Shown in pieces: positions 20,001 to 28,657 of a DNA stretch of 64,000 nucleotides (within the stretch, counting starts at the first letter, position 1; the number at the start of each line of letters is the position of its first letter). Position numbers and translations under genes: made by a program. The DNA is taken from assembly GCA_964512145.1 (NCBI GenBank), contig CAZEIM010000004.1, forward strand, positions 21,872-85,871, written 5' to 3'. Below the pieces are notes generated by a model. That model was not told where the DNA came from. It worked only from the letters and a program-made list of their open reading frames with translations, and did not search any database. The DNA comes from CAYOHR01 sp964512145. Lineage in GTDB: Bacteria > Bacteroidota > Bacteroidia > Flavobacteriales_G > JALEGO01.

Positions 20001-20182
20001 CAGCTTGTGCATCTGCTTGTCCTACTAACGCCATAACATTTGGTGATATTAACGACAATACTTCTGCTGTTAACAAATCGTTTGAAGATGAACGTTCTTA
20101 CTTCTTATTAGAAGAAGTAGGTACTCAACCAAATGTTAAATATTTAGCCAAAGTTAGAAATATTCAATCGCAAGAAGCTTAA
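17015..20182 (+). CDS. actB: ActB: molybdopterin-like / iron-sulfur subunit of alternative complex III
   Basis: A 1055-aa periplasmic subunit that carries Fe-S clusters and passes electrons from quinol to the haems. A twin-arginine signal (SRRDFLKFLGFSVSAATLAAC, around residue 49) is preceded by the roughly 45-residue N-terminal extension typical of this family. A molybdopterin-oxidoreductase-like region (residues about 70-750) follows, which in this family holds no Mo cofactor. The NrfC/PsrB-like ferredoxin region has Cys clusters CIGCSACVTAC (about 800), CQHCNHAPCETVC (about 878), CIGTRYCANNC (about 910) and CTMC...CASACP (about 969-1000). The twin-arginine motif ending in a Cys suggests a lipid anchor. 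It is 11 bp from actC. Confidence 0.95.
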   Translation: MSEQKKYWNSIQQLEGDKSFVETSEKEFAEYIPVDEFLSNHNLDKATTSRRDFLKFLGFSVSAATLAACETPVVRSIPYVNKPEEITPGVANYYASTYYDGHDYCSILVKTREGRPIFIEGNKISGVTKGGINARVNSSILSLYDTKRIKQPLKNNEPSTWEVVDSEISDKIKNAAASGKKVRLVTNTIISPSSKMLIDEFISKVNSYSNVVGSSPAKHVSYDTISYSGMLNANEKMFGKSFIPGYRFDKAKVICSIGADFLSTWLNSIEYSKQYASVRNPKGSWMTKHYQIESGYSLTGTNADVRIPVKPSEQGKVAVMLYNELAKLTGSSSLNSVTLSSDAELVGSKVKTLAQDLLNHKGESLVVCGSNDQNTQMVVNAINNLLSNYGSTVDTNYVSYTKSAKDQDITTLINEIKSGEVEVLLMYNVDPVYSLPSNLQFSALLDKVNVKVSFSDKHNYTTQLCNYVCPDHHYLESWNDANPTNGTYSITQPVISPLFSTRQFQDSLIKWAGLSGTFYDYMKSTWEKYGFPRQNKYSNFREYWNKSLHDGISEMEVPPSSLAINLADLSNASSQISSTQEGTWELELYTKTSILDGAQADNPWLQELPDPVSKVVWDNYITMNPSDMKEMGFSVKIGQEEPADMAKVVTSDGLSIELPVYPIPGQKRKTFGIALGYGKAKVPNQATKEIETIGKNAFPFLTVSKNGDVLYYNTQVSIEKIEGKYALASTQTHHTMMGRKIVLETTIDTFKKGKDAYNPQIKLSDAYGEKKIPTEINLWADHPIETFGHRWGMSIDLSTCIGCSACVTACTIENNVPIVGRDEVRRNRDMFWLRIDRYFSSDMSKEVAKDENVGKIEMYRKMEDPSEYPSVVHQPVMCQHCNHAPCETVCPVAATTHSNEGLNQMAYNRCIGTRYCANNCPYKVRRFNWFQYDSYHKFTGINPAQDDISRMVLNPDVVVRSRGVMEKCTMCVQKIQAGKLEAKKRGEKVQDGSIVTACASACPTNAITFGDINDNTSAVNKSFEDERSYFLLEEVGTQPNVKYLAKVRNIQSQEA

Positions 20183-20193
20183 TTGATAGTACT

Positions 20194-21643
20194 ATGCATA
20201 AAGACGCAGAAATAAGGGAACCATTAATTTTAGGAGATAAATCCTACGGACAAATTACTAAAGATGTAGTGGCTCCGGTATTTGGTAAAGCTAATAAATA
20301 CTTTAAATTAGTTTACGCCCTATCCGGATTGATTGCTCTTTGGGGAGTAGGTTGTATTGTTTATACCGTAGGTACTGGTATTGGTGTTTGGGGTTTAAAT
20401 AATACAGTGGATTGGGCTTGGGATATTACAAACTTTGTTTGGTGGGTAGGTATTGGTCATGCCGGTACGTTAATTTCTGCTGTTTTATTGCTATTCAGAC
20501 AACGTTGGAGAATGGCTATTAACCGTTCAGCAGAGGCAATGACTATTTTTGCTGTTTTAATGGCGGCTTTATTCCCTTTGCTTCATATGGGTAGGGTTTG
20601 GATGTTACCCTGGGCTTTCCCGCCATTTTTGCTCTTACCAAATAAATTTGGTTCTCTTTGGGTAAACTTTAACTCTCCATTACTTTGGGATATTTTTGCA
20701 ATCTCTACTTATTTTACAGTTTCTTTAGTGTTTTGGTATATTGGTTTAATACCAGATTTTGCTACTATCAGAGATAAAGCAATTAAACCTCTTACCAAAA
20801 ATATTTATAAAATATTAAGTTTCGGATGGACAGGAGATGCTAAAGCTTGGATACGATTTGAGGAAGTATCTTTGGTGTTGGCCGGATTAGCCACCCCACT
20901 AGTTTTTTCAGTTCACTCAATTGTAAGTATGGACTTTGCTACCTCTGTAATTCCGGGTTGGCATACTACCATTTTCCCGCCTTACTTTGTTGCGGGTGCG
21001 GTTTTCTCGGGTTTTGCAATGGTTTTGANNNNNNNNNNCGCTTTTATTAATAGTACGTAAAGTATTACATTTAGAAGATTATATTACGGTAAAGCATGTC
21101 GAATATATGAATATTGTAATTGTAATTACAGGTTCTATGGTTGGGGTCGCTTATTTATCTGAGTTATTTATTTCGTGGTATTCAGGGGTAGAATATGAGG
21201 GTTATGCCTTTTTAAATAGAGCTACCGGACCATACTGGTGGGCTTATTGGTCTATGATGACTTGTAATGTAATCACTCCACAATTATTTTGGTTTAAAAA
21301 AATCAGAAGAAGCTTAGTCTTATCTTTTATCCTTTCTATTTTTGTAAATATTGGAATGTGGTTTGAGCGTTTTGTAATTATTGTTACTTCCTTACACAGA
21401 GATTACTTACCTTCTAGTTGGGATATGTTTTATCCCACTTTTGTGGATGTAGGTGTTTTTATAGGAACTATTGGTATTTTCTTCTTTTTGTTCTTAACAT
21501 ATAGCAGAGTTTTCCCAGTGTTGGCTCTTAATGAATTAAAATCAATCTTAAAAGTATCTGGAAACAATTTTAAATCCAAGAAATCAACACATAATCATCA
21601 GGATAAGAAAGAAAATGATAATTCAAACCATGATAATCATTAA
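20194..21643 (+). CDS. actC: ActC: NrfD/PsrC-like quinol-binding membrane subunit of alternative complex III (interrupted by N-gap)
   Basis: Integral membrane subunit with about ten helices and the quinol site, embedding ACIII in the membrane. The 10 Ns at 21029-21038 put the two halves in different frames. If the flanks are simply joined, the codons read A-M-V-L-T-L-L-L-I-V-R-K-V, which is the expected helix for this family. The total is then 1440 bases or 479 aa, a normal length. The first half contains NFVWWVGIGHAGTLISAVLLLF, the signature of the family. The C-terminus is a His/Asn/Lys-rich tail (HNHQDKKENDNSNHDNH). actD starts 3 bp after. The gene is almost certainly intact in the organism. 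Confidence 0.92.
21029..21038. other. Assembly gap (10 N), probably zero real length
   Basis: Direct joining of the flanks restores the actC frame and the conserved sequence. The run is likely an arbitrary spacer inserted between abutting contigs. Confidence 0.95.
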
Positions 21644-21646
21644 TAT

Positions 21647-22168
21647 ATGAGTAGAATTTACGGTTTATATAACGATGATGAAATTTTAGTTCAAGGAGCT
21701 AAAACTTTAGTAGATAAAGGGATAAAAGTTTCCGATGTTTATTCTCCTTTTCCGGTTCATGGTATTGAAAAAATTATTGGCATGAAGTGGACTCGCTTAG
21801 CTATATGTTCATTTATCTATGGATTAAGTGGTTTTACGTTGGCTCTTATTGGTTTTTGGTATTTTATGATTAGTGATTGGCCAATGAATATTGGTGGTAA
21901 ACCTAACTGGACGTTATGGCATAATCTACCTTCCTTTATTCCAGTATGTTTTGAGTTTACTGTTTTTTGTGCAGCTCATGGAATGGCACTTACATATTTA
22001 ATAAGAAACTGGACATTTCCAGGAGTTGAACCTCGTAATCCGGATCCAAGAACTACCGATGATCATTTTGCTATTGAAATTGATCCATCTATTAATAATA
22101 AATATTCAAAAGAAGAATTGAAATCATTATTACAAAACACAGGGGTAGTTGAAGTATTTGAAAAATAA
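21647..22168 (+). CDS. actD: ActD: DUF3341 membrane subunit of alternative complex III
   Basis: A 173-aa subunit with two membrane helices (around residues 55-80 and 100-125) and an N-terminal soluble ferredoxin-like part beginning IYGLYNDDEILVQGAKTLVDKGI. This is the hallmark of DUF3341/ActD; the motif SPFPVHGIEK is also seen. It helps anchor the periplasmic subunits and has no cofactor. It is tightly packed between actC (3 bp) and actE (6 bp). The length is normal for the family. Confidence 0.93.
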   Translation: MSRIYGLYNDDEILVQGAKTLVDKGIKVSDVYSPFPVHGIEKIIGMKWTRLAICSFIYGLSGFTLALIGFWYFMISDWPMNIGGKPNWTLWHNLPSFIPVCFEFTVFCAAHGMALTYLIRNWTFPGVEPRNPDPRTTDDHFAIEIDPSINNKYSKEELKSLLQNTGVVEVFEK

Positions 22169-22174
22169 TAAATT

Positions 22175-22801
22175 ATGACACCAATTAAACAAATCATAAC
22201 TTTTTTAGCAGTTGTAATGCTTATATGGACTGGTTGTAAATCAGATCCATTAAGTCCAGGTTTTGAATATATGCCAGATATGTATCGCTCTAAGTCATTA
22301 GAAACTTACGGTGAGTATAGCAATCAGGATATTAATAATAATAATCATAAAATGACAGCTAGAAAGCCTGTAGAAGGAACCATAGCTCGAGGTTATAATA
22401 TTTATCCTTATCCAAATACATTAGAAGGATATGAACAAGCTGGAAATGAGTTGAACAATCCTATTGTATGTTCAGAGCAAATATTAAAAGAAGGAGAATT
22501 GTTATATGGAAAATTTTGTACACATTGTCATGGTGCTGGAGGTAAAGGTGATGGTCAAATCACCAAAAGTTCAAAATGGCCTGGTCCACCGCCTGCTTAC
22601 GATAGTCCACAATTAATTAATTTACCAGCTGGTAAAATGTTTCATTCTATCACATATGGTAAAGGAAATATGGGATCGCATGCTTCGCAATTAACACATG
22701 AAGAGCGATGGAAACTAGTGCATTATGTACAAAAGTTACAAGGGAAATCATGCTTGGATAAAGAAAATGTTGCACTAGAAACTCAATCTGAAAATAAATA
22801 A
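22175..22801 (+). CDS. actE: ActE: monohaem cytochrome c lipoprotein of alternative complex III
   Basis: A 208-aa periplasmic cytochrome. The leader ITFLAVVMLIWTGC ends in a lipobox-like Cys. It is followed by the family motif FEYMPDMYRSKS and a class I cytochrome c domain with a single haem site CTHCHG (residues about 116-121). Distal Met candidates lie in AGKMFHSITYGKGNMGSHA. It is a likely exit point for electrons to the neighbouring cytochrome oxidase. It lies between actD and actF with short spacers (6 and 8 bp). Confidence 0.92.
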   Translation: MTPIKQIITFLAVVMLIWTGCKSDPLSPGFEYMPDMYRSKSLETYGEYSNQDINNNNHKMTARKPVEGTIARGYNIYPYPNTLEGYEQAGNELNNPIVCSEQILKEGELLYGKFCTHCHGAGGKGDGQITKSSKWPGPPPAYDSPQLINLPAGKMFHSITYGKGNMGSHASQLTHEERWKLVHYVQKLQGKSCLDKENVALETQSENK

Positions 22802-22809
22802 TACGTATC

Positions 22810-24051
22810 ATGGGATCACATACATATAATTTAGACGATAAATTTCAATTTACTTCAAAATTAAAAAACATCTGTTTTATTTTAATTGGAATTGGTGTTG
22901 TTTCGTTAGTGGCATTAATTATTGGATCATTTACGGGACACGATGAACACCATACAGGTGCTAACAGGTTATGGACTAATATTTTAATTAATGGGTTTTA
23001 CTTTTTTGGAATAGCTTTAGGAGCAACATTTTTTCTAGCGGTACAATATGCTGCAGAAGCTGGTTGGTCTATGGTTTTAAAAAGAATTATGGAGGCTGCT
23101 TCTAATTATCTTTTAATTGGAGCTATTCCGTTACTTCTTGTCTTTATTTCTGGTTTTGCTCATTGGCATCATATTTACCATTGGATGGATCCTGCAGTAA
23201 CCACTCCGGGCTCGCCTGAATACGATGAGTTAATTGCCATTAAAAAACCATTTTTGAATATTGGTGTTTTTTCAGGTTTAACCATTTTATTTATTGCTGT
23301 ATATATATTTTTCCAAAAGAAATTTATGGCTCGTTCCATAGAGGAAGATCAAACAGGTGGGTTATCCGTACATAAGAAAAATTTTACAGCAGCTGCTATT
23401 TTCTTGGTATTTTTTGGTTATACCTCTGTTGTTGCTAGCTGGTTATGGATAATGTCTATAGATACTCACTGGTTTAGTACATTATTTGGTTGGTATGTGT
23501 TTTCAGGCATTTGGATTTCTGCTTTAATTACTATGGCGGTTACTACATTATGGCTTAAAAAAAGAGGTCATATGTCTTATATCAATACTTCTCACATACA
23601 CGATTTAGGTAAATGGATGTTTGCTATTAGCTTTTTGTGGAGCTACTTATGGTTTTCGCAATTTTTATTAATTTGGTATGCTAATATCCCGGAGGAAGTA
23701 TCTTATTACGTTCCTCGCGTATTTGGAGAGTATAGATATTTATACTTAGGGATGTTTTTTATAAACTTTTTATTACCTATGGTGTTTTTAATGGATAAAG
23801 ACAATAAGAAAAATAGTAACTTTTTAATGGTTATTGGTATCATATTATTTTTCACCCATTGGTTAGATGTTTATTTAATGGTAACACCGGCTGTTTTAAA
23901 AGAGCACTTTCATATTGGATGGCAAGAAATAGGTTTAATGTTAGGATTTTTAGGTGTTTTTGCATTTACACTTTTAAAATCTTTAAGCAAACGAAATTTA
24001 GTGGTTAAAAATAATCCGTATTTAGAAGAAAGTTTAAATTTTCATCAATAA
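22810..24051 (+). CDS. actF: ActF: second polytopic quinol oxidoreductase subunit of alternative complex III
   Basis: A 413-aa multispanning membrane protein with about ten helices, distantly related to ActC/NrfD. Recognisable features are the N-terminal helix ICFILIGIGVVSLVALIIGSF, then GTNRLWTNI-like (GANRLWTNILINGFYFF), FSGIWISALITMAVTTLWLKKRG in the middle, and FSQFLLIWYANIPEE. All are characteristic of ActF in Bacteroidota. It has no cofactor motif and serves as a membrane scaffold. It follows actE by 8 bp and precedes coxB by 12 bp. Confidence 0.92.
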   Translation: MGSHTYNLDDKFQFTSKLKNICFILIGIGVVSLVALIIGSFTGHDEHHTGANRLWTNILINGFYFFGIALGATFFLAVQYAAEAGWSMVLKRIMEAASNYLLIGAIPLLLVFISGFAHWHHIYHWMDPAVTTPGSPEYDELIAIKKPFLNIGVFSGLTILFIAVYIFFQKKFMARSIEEDQTGGLSVHKKNFTAAAIFLVFFGYTSVVASWLWIMSIDTHWFSTLFGWYVFSGIWISALITMAVTTLWLKKRGHMSYINTSHIHDLGKWMFAISFLWSYLWFSQFLLIWYANIPEEVSYYVPRVFGEYRYLYLGMFFINFLLPMVFLMDKDNKKNSNFLMVIGIILFFTHWLDVYLMVTPAVLKEHFHIGWQEIGLMLGFLGVFAFTLLKSLSKRNLVVKNNPYLEESLNFHQ

Positions 24052-24063
24052 TAACATAACAAT

Positions 24064-25137
24064 ATGATGGGTCTACTTACAATTGCAATAATAATTTTAG
24101 TTGTTTCAGCTTTAGGGTACTTGTTACGTATTTATGATTTATCTAAAAAGCTAAAAGGGGAAAGTGAAGAGGTTATAACACCGTCTGATAATCGCATGAA
24201 TGCATTGTTTTTTATTGTATTCATGATATTGTTATTCGCGTCTTATTTATGGATGATATTTAGATATAAAGATACTTTATTGCCCGTATCTGCTTCTGAA
24301 CATGGTAGTTCAATAGATACTCTAATGGATTGGAATCTAGTCGTGGTAAATATTGTATTTGTTGCGGTAAACTTTTTGTTATTTACATTTGCCTATCGGT
24401 TTATTCGTGAAAAAAGAGAGAAAGCAGAATATTTTGCTCACAGTAACAAATTAGAGATTATTTGGACGGTTATTCCATCTATTTTCTTAGCAGTAATAAT
24501 TATTTATGGAATTTCTATTTGGAATAAAGTTCAAAATCCCAGTGAAGAAACCTTAAAAGATGCTGTAGTATTAGAGTTGTATGCCCGTCAATTCGACTGG
24601 ACTATACGTTATGCTGGTGCTGACGGAATTTTAGGTAAAGCAAATGTTCGCTTTATTCAAGGTGCTAATACGGTAGGTATTGATCCAAACGATCCAAACG
24701 GTAAGGATGATATTTTGGTAAGTGGGGATTTTTATTTGCCGGTAAACAAAACCGTAAGAATGCAAATTAGATCTCAAGATGTAATTCATAGTGCATACAT
24801 GCCCCATTTTAGATCTCAAATGAATGCGGTGCCTGGTATGAATACATACATTACATTCAAACCAACTATTACTACTGAAGAAATGAGAAAAGATGAACAG
24901 GTAATAAGGAAATTTCAAAATATTAATAAATTAAGAGAAGCAAGAGGCGAAGATGCTGTTGAGTTTGATTACACCTTATTGTGTAATAAGATTTGCGGTG
25001 GTTCTCACTGGAACATGAAAAGAACTATTATTGTGGATACAGAAGATAAGTTTAATGCATGGATTAAGGATCAAAAAACTATAGCAGAAGTATTAGGAAA
25101 TAATCAAAATGTAACTCAAGTAGCTGAAATAAAATAA
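24064..25137 (+). CDS. coxB: Cytochrome c oxidase subunit II (CuA subunit)
   Basis: A 357-aa protein with an N-terminal helix, two further membrane helices (FFIVFMILLFASYLWMIF; IIWTVIPSIFLAVIIIYGISIW) and a periplasmic cupredoxin domain. CuA ligands are visible: His in QDVIHSAYMPHF, then CNKICGGSHWNM giving Cys-x3-Cys, His at +4 and Met at +7. The glutamate usual between the two Cys (CxExC), which in mitochondrial-type enzymes also binds Mg, is Lys here. From memory this CNKICG form occurs in other Bacteroidota, so it is probably not a defect. An insertion of about 30 residues (TEEMRKDEQVIRKFQNINKLREARG) precedes the second ligand loop. It accepts electrons from ActE or soluble cytochrome c. 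Confidence 0.95.
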   Translation: MMGLLTIAIIILVVSALGYLLRIYDLSKKLKGESEEVITPSDNRMNALFFIVFMILLFASYLWMIFRYKDTLLPVSASEHGSSIDTLMDWNLVVVNIVFVAVNFLLFTFAYRFIREKREKAEYFAHSNKLEIIWTVIPSIFLAVIIIYGISIWNKVQNPSEETLKDAVVLELYARQFDWTIRYAGADGILGKANVRFIQGANTVGIDPNDPNGKDDILVSGDFYLPVNKTVRMQIRSQDVIHSAYMPHFRSQMNAVPGMNTYITFKPTITTEEMRKDEQVIRKFQNINKLREARGEDAVEFDYTLLCNKICGGSHWNMKRTIIVDTEDKFNAWIKDQKTIAEVLGNNQNVTQVAEIK

Positions 25138-25146
25138 CCAAGAAAT

Positions 25147-26991
25147 ATGGCATCAGAATCATTAGCACACCACTCTTCTCACGATGTACACGCTGGTCAT
25201 GCACATGACCACCACCATCATGATGATCATGGATCGCACCATGAAAAAGAAAATTTTTGGACTAAATATGTTTTTAGTACAGATCATAAAATGATTTCAA
25301 AGCAATTTTTAGTAACTGGTTTACTAATGGCTTTGGTTGGTATGGGCATGTCCACCTTGTTTCGTTTACAATTAGGATGGCAAGGTGAAAGTTTTAAAAT
25401 ATTAAACTTTTTCTTAGGAGATAAATGGGCTAAAGACGGTGTATTAGATCCAAATTTTTATCTTGCTTTAGTTACTATGCACGGTACCATTATGGTTTTC
25501 TTCTTATTAACCGGTGGATTAAGTGGTACATTCGCTAATTTACTTATTCCTTTACAAATTGGGGCACGTGATATGGCTTCTGGGTTTATGAACGCGCTTT
25601 CATATTGGTTCTTTTTATTGTCATCGGTATTAATGATTATTTCAGTTTTTGTAGAAGGTGGACCTGCATCTGCCGGTTGGACTATTTACCCCCCCTTAAG
25701 TGCTTTACCTGAGGCAATTCCGGGTTCAGGTGCTGGTATGACTTTATGGTTGGTCAGCATGGCTATTTTTATTGCTTCGTCATTGTTGGGAGGTCTTAAT
25801 TATATAGTTACCATTGTTAATTTACGTACTAAAGGCATGAAAATGACTCGCCTGCCATTAACGGTTTGGGCATTATTAGTAACTGCCATTTTAGGGGTTT
25901 TATCTTTCCCCGTTTTACTTTCTGCTGCATTGTTGTTAATTTTTGATCGAAGCTTTGGTACCAGTTTTTATCTTTCTGATATATTAATTAATGGACAAGT
26001 ATTAGATGTAACAGGGGGTAGTCCAATATTATTTCAACATTTATTTTGGTTTTTAGGACACCCTGAGGTGTACATTGTATTATTACCAGCGTTAGGTATA
26101 AGCAGTGAGGTAATTTCCACCAATGCGCGTAAGCCAATTTTTGGATATAGAGCTATGATATTATCTATTTTAGCTATTGGATTTTTATCTTTTATAGTTT
26201 GGGGGCATCATATGTTTGTAACTGGTATGAATTGGATTATTGGTGGTATTTTTACGTTTACAACATTGTTAATTGCCATACCTTCTGCTGTTAAAGCCTT
26301 TAATTATCTTACTACACTTTGGAAAGGGCGCATTATTTTTACTCCAGCTATGTTATTTTCTGTAGGTGTAGTATCTACTTTCGTAACGGGTGGAGTTACA
26401 GGTATAATTTTAGCGGATGACGCTTTAGATATAAATGTACACGATACTTATTTTGTTGTAGCGCACTTTCATATTGTTATGGGAATGTCCGCTGTGTTAG
26501 CAATGTTTGCAGGAATTTATCATTGGTTCCCTAAAATGTATGGTAAAATGATGAACAATAAGTTGGGGTATTTACATTTTTGGCTAACCTTTATAAGTGC
26601 ATTTGGGGTGTTTTTTCCCCAACATTTTATCGGTTTAGCTGGTGTGCCTAGAAGATATTATTCTAATACGGCATTTCCTATGTTTGATGATATGGTTGAA
26701 TTAAATGAGATTGTTTCTGTATTTGCCATATTAGGTGCAGTTGCTCAGGGTATTTTTGCTTTTAACTTTTTTTATAGCATGTACAAAGGACAAAAATCTT
26801 CTAAAAATCCTTGGAGGTCAAACACTTTAGAGTGGACAACTCCGGTTGAACACATACACGGTAACTGGCCTGGAGCAATTCCTGAAGTTCATAGATGGCC
26901 TTACGATTATAGTAAACCAGGTGCCTCCGATGATTTTATTCCTCAAACAGTGCCTTTGGCTCCCGGAGAAAAGGACGGTGGTGAACATTAA
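25147..26991 (+). CDS. coxA: Cytochrome c oxidase subunit I
   Basis: A 614-aa catalytic subunit of an aa3-type oxidase with twelve helices. Haem and Cu ligands are visible: FYLALVTMHGTIMVFF (low-spin haem His), WFLGHPEVYIVLLPALG (CuB His and the cross-linked Tyr, a type A enzyme feature), WGHHMFVTG (two CuB His), and VVAHFHIVMG (haem His pair). The N-terminus carries a striking His/Asp-rich stretch within the first 35 residues, about a dozen His. It ends the act-cox operon and is followed by a strong terminator. No subunit III gene follows in this window. Confidence 0.96.
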   Translation: MASESLAHHSSHDVHAGHAHDHHHHDDHGSHHEKENFWTKYVFSTDHKMISKQFLVTGLLMALVGMGMSTLFRLQLGWQGESFKILNFFLGDKWAKDGVLDPNFYLALVTMHGTIMVFFLLTGGLSGTFANLLIPLQIGARDMASGFMNALSYWFFLLSSVLMIISVFVEGGPASAGWTIYPPLSALPEAIPGSGAGMTLWLVSMAIFIASSLLGGLNYIVTIVNLRTKGMKMTRLPLTVWALLVTAILGVLSFPVLLSAALLLIFDRSFGTSFYLSDILINGQVLDVTGGSPILFQHLFWFLGHPEVYIVLLPALGISSEVISTNARKPIFGYRAMILSILAIGFLSFIVWGHHMFVTGMNWIIGGIFTFTTLLIAIPSAVKAFNYLTTLWKGRIIFTPAMLFSVGVVSTFVTGGVTGIILADDALDINVHDTYFVVAHFHIVMGMSAVLAMFAGIYHWFPKMYGKMMNNKLGYLHFWLTFISAFGVFFPQHFIGLAGVPRRYYSNTAFPMFDDMVELNEIVSVFAILGAVAQGIFAFNFFYSMYKGQKSSKNPWRSNTLEWTTPVEHIHGNWPGAIPEVHRWPYDYSKPGASDDFIPQTVPLAPGEKDGGEH

Positions 26992-27014
26992 TAATGAATT
27001 ATAATACTTAATTT

Positions 27015-27047
27015 AACCCCTTTGTTATTTAACAAAGGGGTTTTTTT
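27015..27047 (+). terminator. Rho-independent terminator of the act-cox operon
   Basis: A perfect 12-bp inverted repeat (AACCCCTTTGTT / AACAAAGGGGTT) with a 4-base loop ATTT, followed by seven Ts. It lies 23 bp after the coxA stop codon. Confidence 0.92.
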
Positions 27048-27054
27048 ATATTTG
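27021..27054 (+). promoter_or_regulatory. Putative ruvB promoter overlapping the terminator
   Basis: TTTG at 27021-27024 (inside the left arm of the terminator stem) and TATATTTG at 27047-27054, spaced 22 bp, fit the Bacteroidota -33/-7 pattern. The predicted transcript start would be at or next to the ruvB ATG at 27062, implying a near-leaderless mRNA. Such matches are frequent in AT-rich DNA. Confidence 0.35.
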
Positions 27055-27061
27055 TTATAAT

Positions 27062-28096
27062 ATGCCTAGGAATGAAAATATAAACCCCGACTTTGATAAT
27101 TTAAATCCGGTAGATAAGGATTTAGAGAAAGTATTACGACCACAAGAATTTGATGACTTCACCGGACAAAAAAAAGTAATTGAAAATTTAAAAATTTTTG
27201 TTAAAGCAGCTGAACAACGTAAAGAGGCTTTAGATCATGTGCTTTTACATGGACCGCCCGGTTTAGGAAAAACAACTCTTTCGCATATTATCGCAAATGA
27301 ATTGGGAGTTGGAATTAAAATTACCTCAGGACCAGTATTAGAAAAACCAGGAGATTTAGCCGGATTACTCACAAACTTAGAGTCGAGAGATGTTTTATTT
27401 ATTGACGAAATTCATCGTTTAAGTCCGGTAGTAGAAGAATATTTGTATTCTGCTATGGAAGACTATAAGATTGATATAATGATTGATTCTGGCCCTAATG
27501 CTCGAAGTGTTCAAATTACGATAAACCCTTTTACTTTAATCGGTGCTACTACTCGTTCTGGCTTACTTACTGCTCCATTAAGAGCTCGTTTCGGTATAAA
27601 CGCACGCTTAGAATATTATGACACAAAACTTCTTACTGGCATTGTTGAAAGATCTTCGTATATACTTAAAATTCAAATTAATGAAGACGCTGCTTACGAA
27701 ATTGCACGAAGAAGTAGAGGCACCCCTAGAATAGCCAATGCATTACTTAGAAGAGTTAGAGACTTTGCCCAAGTAAAAGGAAACGGAATAATAGATTTAG
27801 AAATCGCAAAATTTGGATTAAATGCCTTAAATGTAGATGAAAGAGGCTTAGATGAAATGGATAATAAAATTTTGTTAACCATTATTGATAAATTTAAAGG
27901 AGGTCCGGTTGGTTTAACTACAATAGCTACAGCTGTTGGAGAAGATTCAGGAACCATTGAAGAGGTATACGAACCATTTTTAATACAAGAAGGGTACCTT
28001 ACAAGAACACCTCGAGGCAGGCAGGCTACAGATTTTGCATATAAACATTTCAATAGAATAAATAATTCGAATTCAAATCAACAAATGCTTTTTTAA
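27062..28096 (+). CDS. ruvB: Holliday junction branch-migration helicase RuvB
   Basis: A 344-aa AAA+ motor that drives RuvA-bound Holliday junctions. The N-terminal segment has LRPQEFDDFTGQKKVIENLKIF. Walker A is GPPGLGKTT, Walker B is LFIDEIHRL, and sensor/arginine-finger regions are GATTRSGLLTAPLRARFG. The C-terminal winged helix ends GYLTRTPRGRQAT. Full length and undamaged. The stop codon overlaps the start of the next gene (TAATG), indicating translational coupling. ruvA and ruvC are not in the window, the usual dispersed arrangement in this phylum. Confidence 0.97.
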   Translation: MPRNENINPDFDNLNPVDKDLEKVLRPQEFDDFTGQKKVIENLKIFVKAAEQRKEALDHVLLHGPPGLGKTTLSHIIANELGVGIKITSGPVLEKPGDLAGLLTNLESRDVLFIDEIHRLSPVVEEYLYSAMEDYKIDIMIDSGPNARSVQITINPFTLIGATTRSGLLTAPLRARFGINARLEYYDTKLLTGIVERSSYILKIQINEDAAYEIARRSRGTPRIANALLRRVRDFAQVKGNGIIDLEIAKFGLNALNVDERGLDEMDNKILLTIIDKFKGGPVGLTTIATAVGEDSGTIEEVYEPFLIQEGYLTRTPRGRQATDFAYKHFNRINNSNSNQQMLF

Positions 28097-28518
28097 TGAA
28101 TAATTATACTTTATTAGATACTAGTATTGACGGGAAAAAAGTAAGTCCCGTTTTACCCGAACATATAAAAAATTATTTAATAGATATTGACGGTACAATT
28201 TGCGATGATATACCTAATGAAGAACCCCATCGTATGGAAGATGCTGCTGTATATCCCGATGCATTGGACATATTAAACAAATGGTTTGATCAAGGGCATA
28301 TTATTACCTTTTTCACCTCCCGAACAGAAGAACATAGAGACGTAACAGAGCGATGGTTAAAAAAACACGGATTTAAATATCATGGTATACTTATGGGTAA
28401 ACCCCGAGGAGGAAATTACCATTGGATTGATAACCACCTAGTAAAAGCTACTCGATACGAAGGAAAATTTACAGAATTAGTAAAAAAAACGGTCACCATT
28501 GAGGTATTTGAGCGTTAA
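28096..28518 (+). CDS. Small HAD-like phosphatase-fold protein
   Basis: 140 aa. HAD motif I is seen as DIDGTICDD, a motif II Ser/Thr in FFTSRTEEHRD, and a downstream GKPRGGNYHWIDNH loop resembling motifs III/IV. It is one of the Bacteroidota proteins often labelled phosphoheptose isomerase, although the fold features are those of a HAD hydrolase without a large cap; I would not assign that isomerase reaction. It overlaps the ruvB stop by one base, so it is co-translated with ruvB. The substrate is unknown. Confidence 0.82.
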   Translation: MNNYTLLDTSIDGKKVSPVLPEHIKNYLIDIDGTICDDIPNEEPHRMEDAAVYPDALDILNKWFDQGHIITFFTSRTEEHRDVTERWLKKHGFKYHGILMGKPRGGNYHWIDNHLVKATRYEGKFTELVKKTVTIEVFER

Positions 28519-28657
28519 TGAAACACTGTTAAATATATTATTTTCTTATTTTTTTTAACGATTTCTTTTTAACTTTATATGTATTGATGTTGTTTATAGC
28601 ATGGAGTGATATCTTACTTTTTTGAAATAAACAATGTCGTATGTAAATTATGATTTA

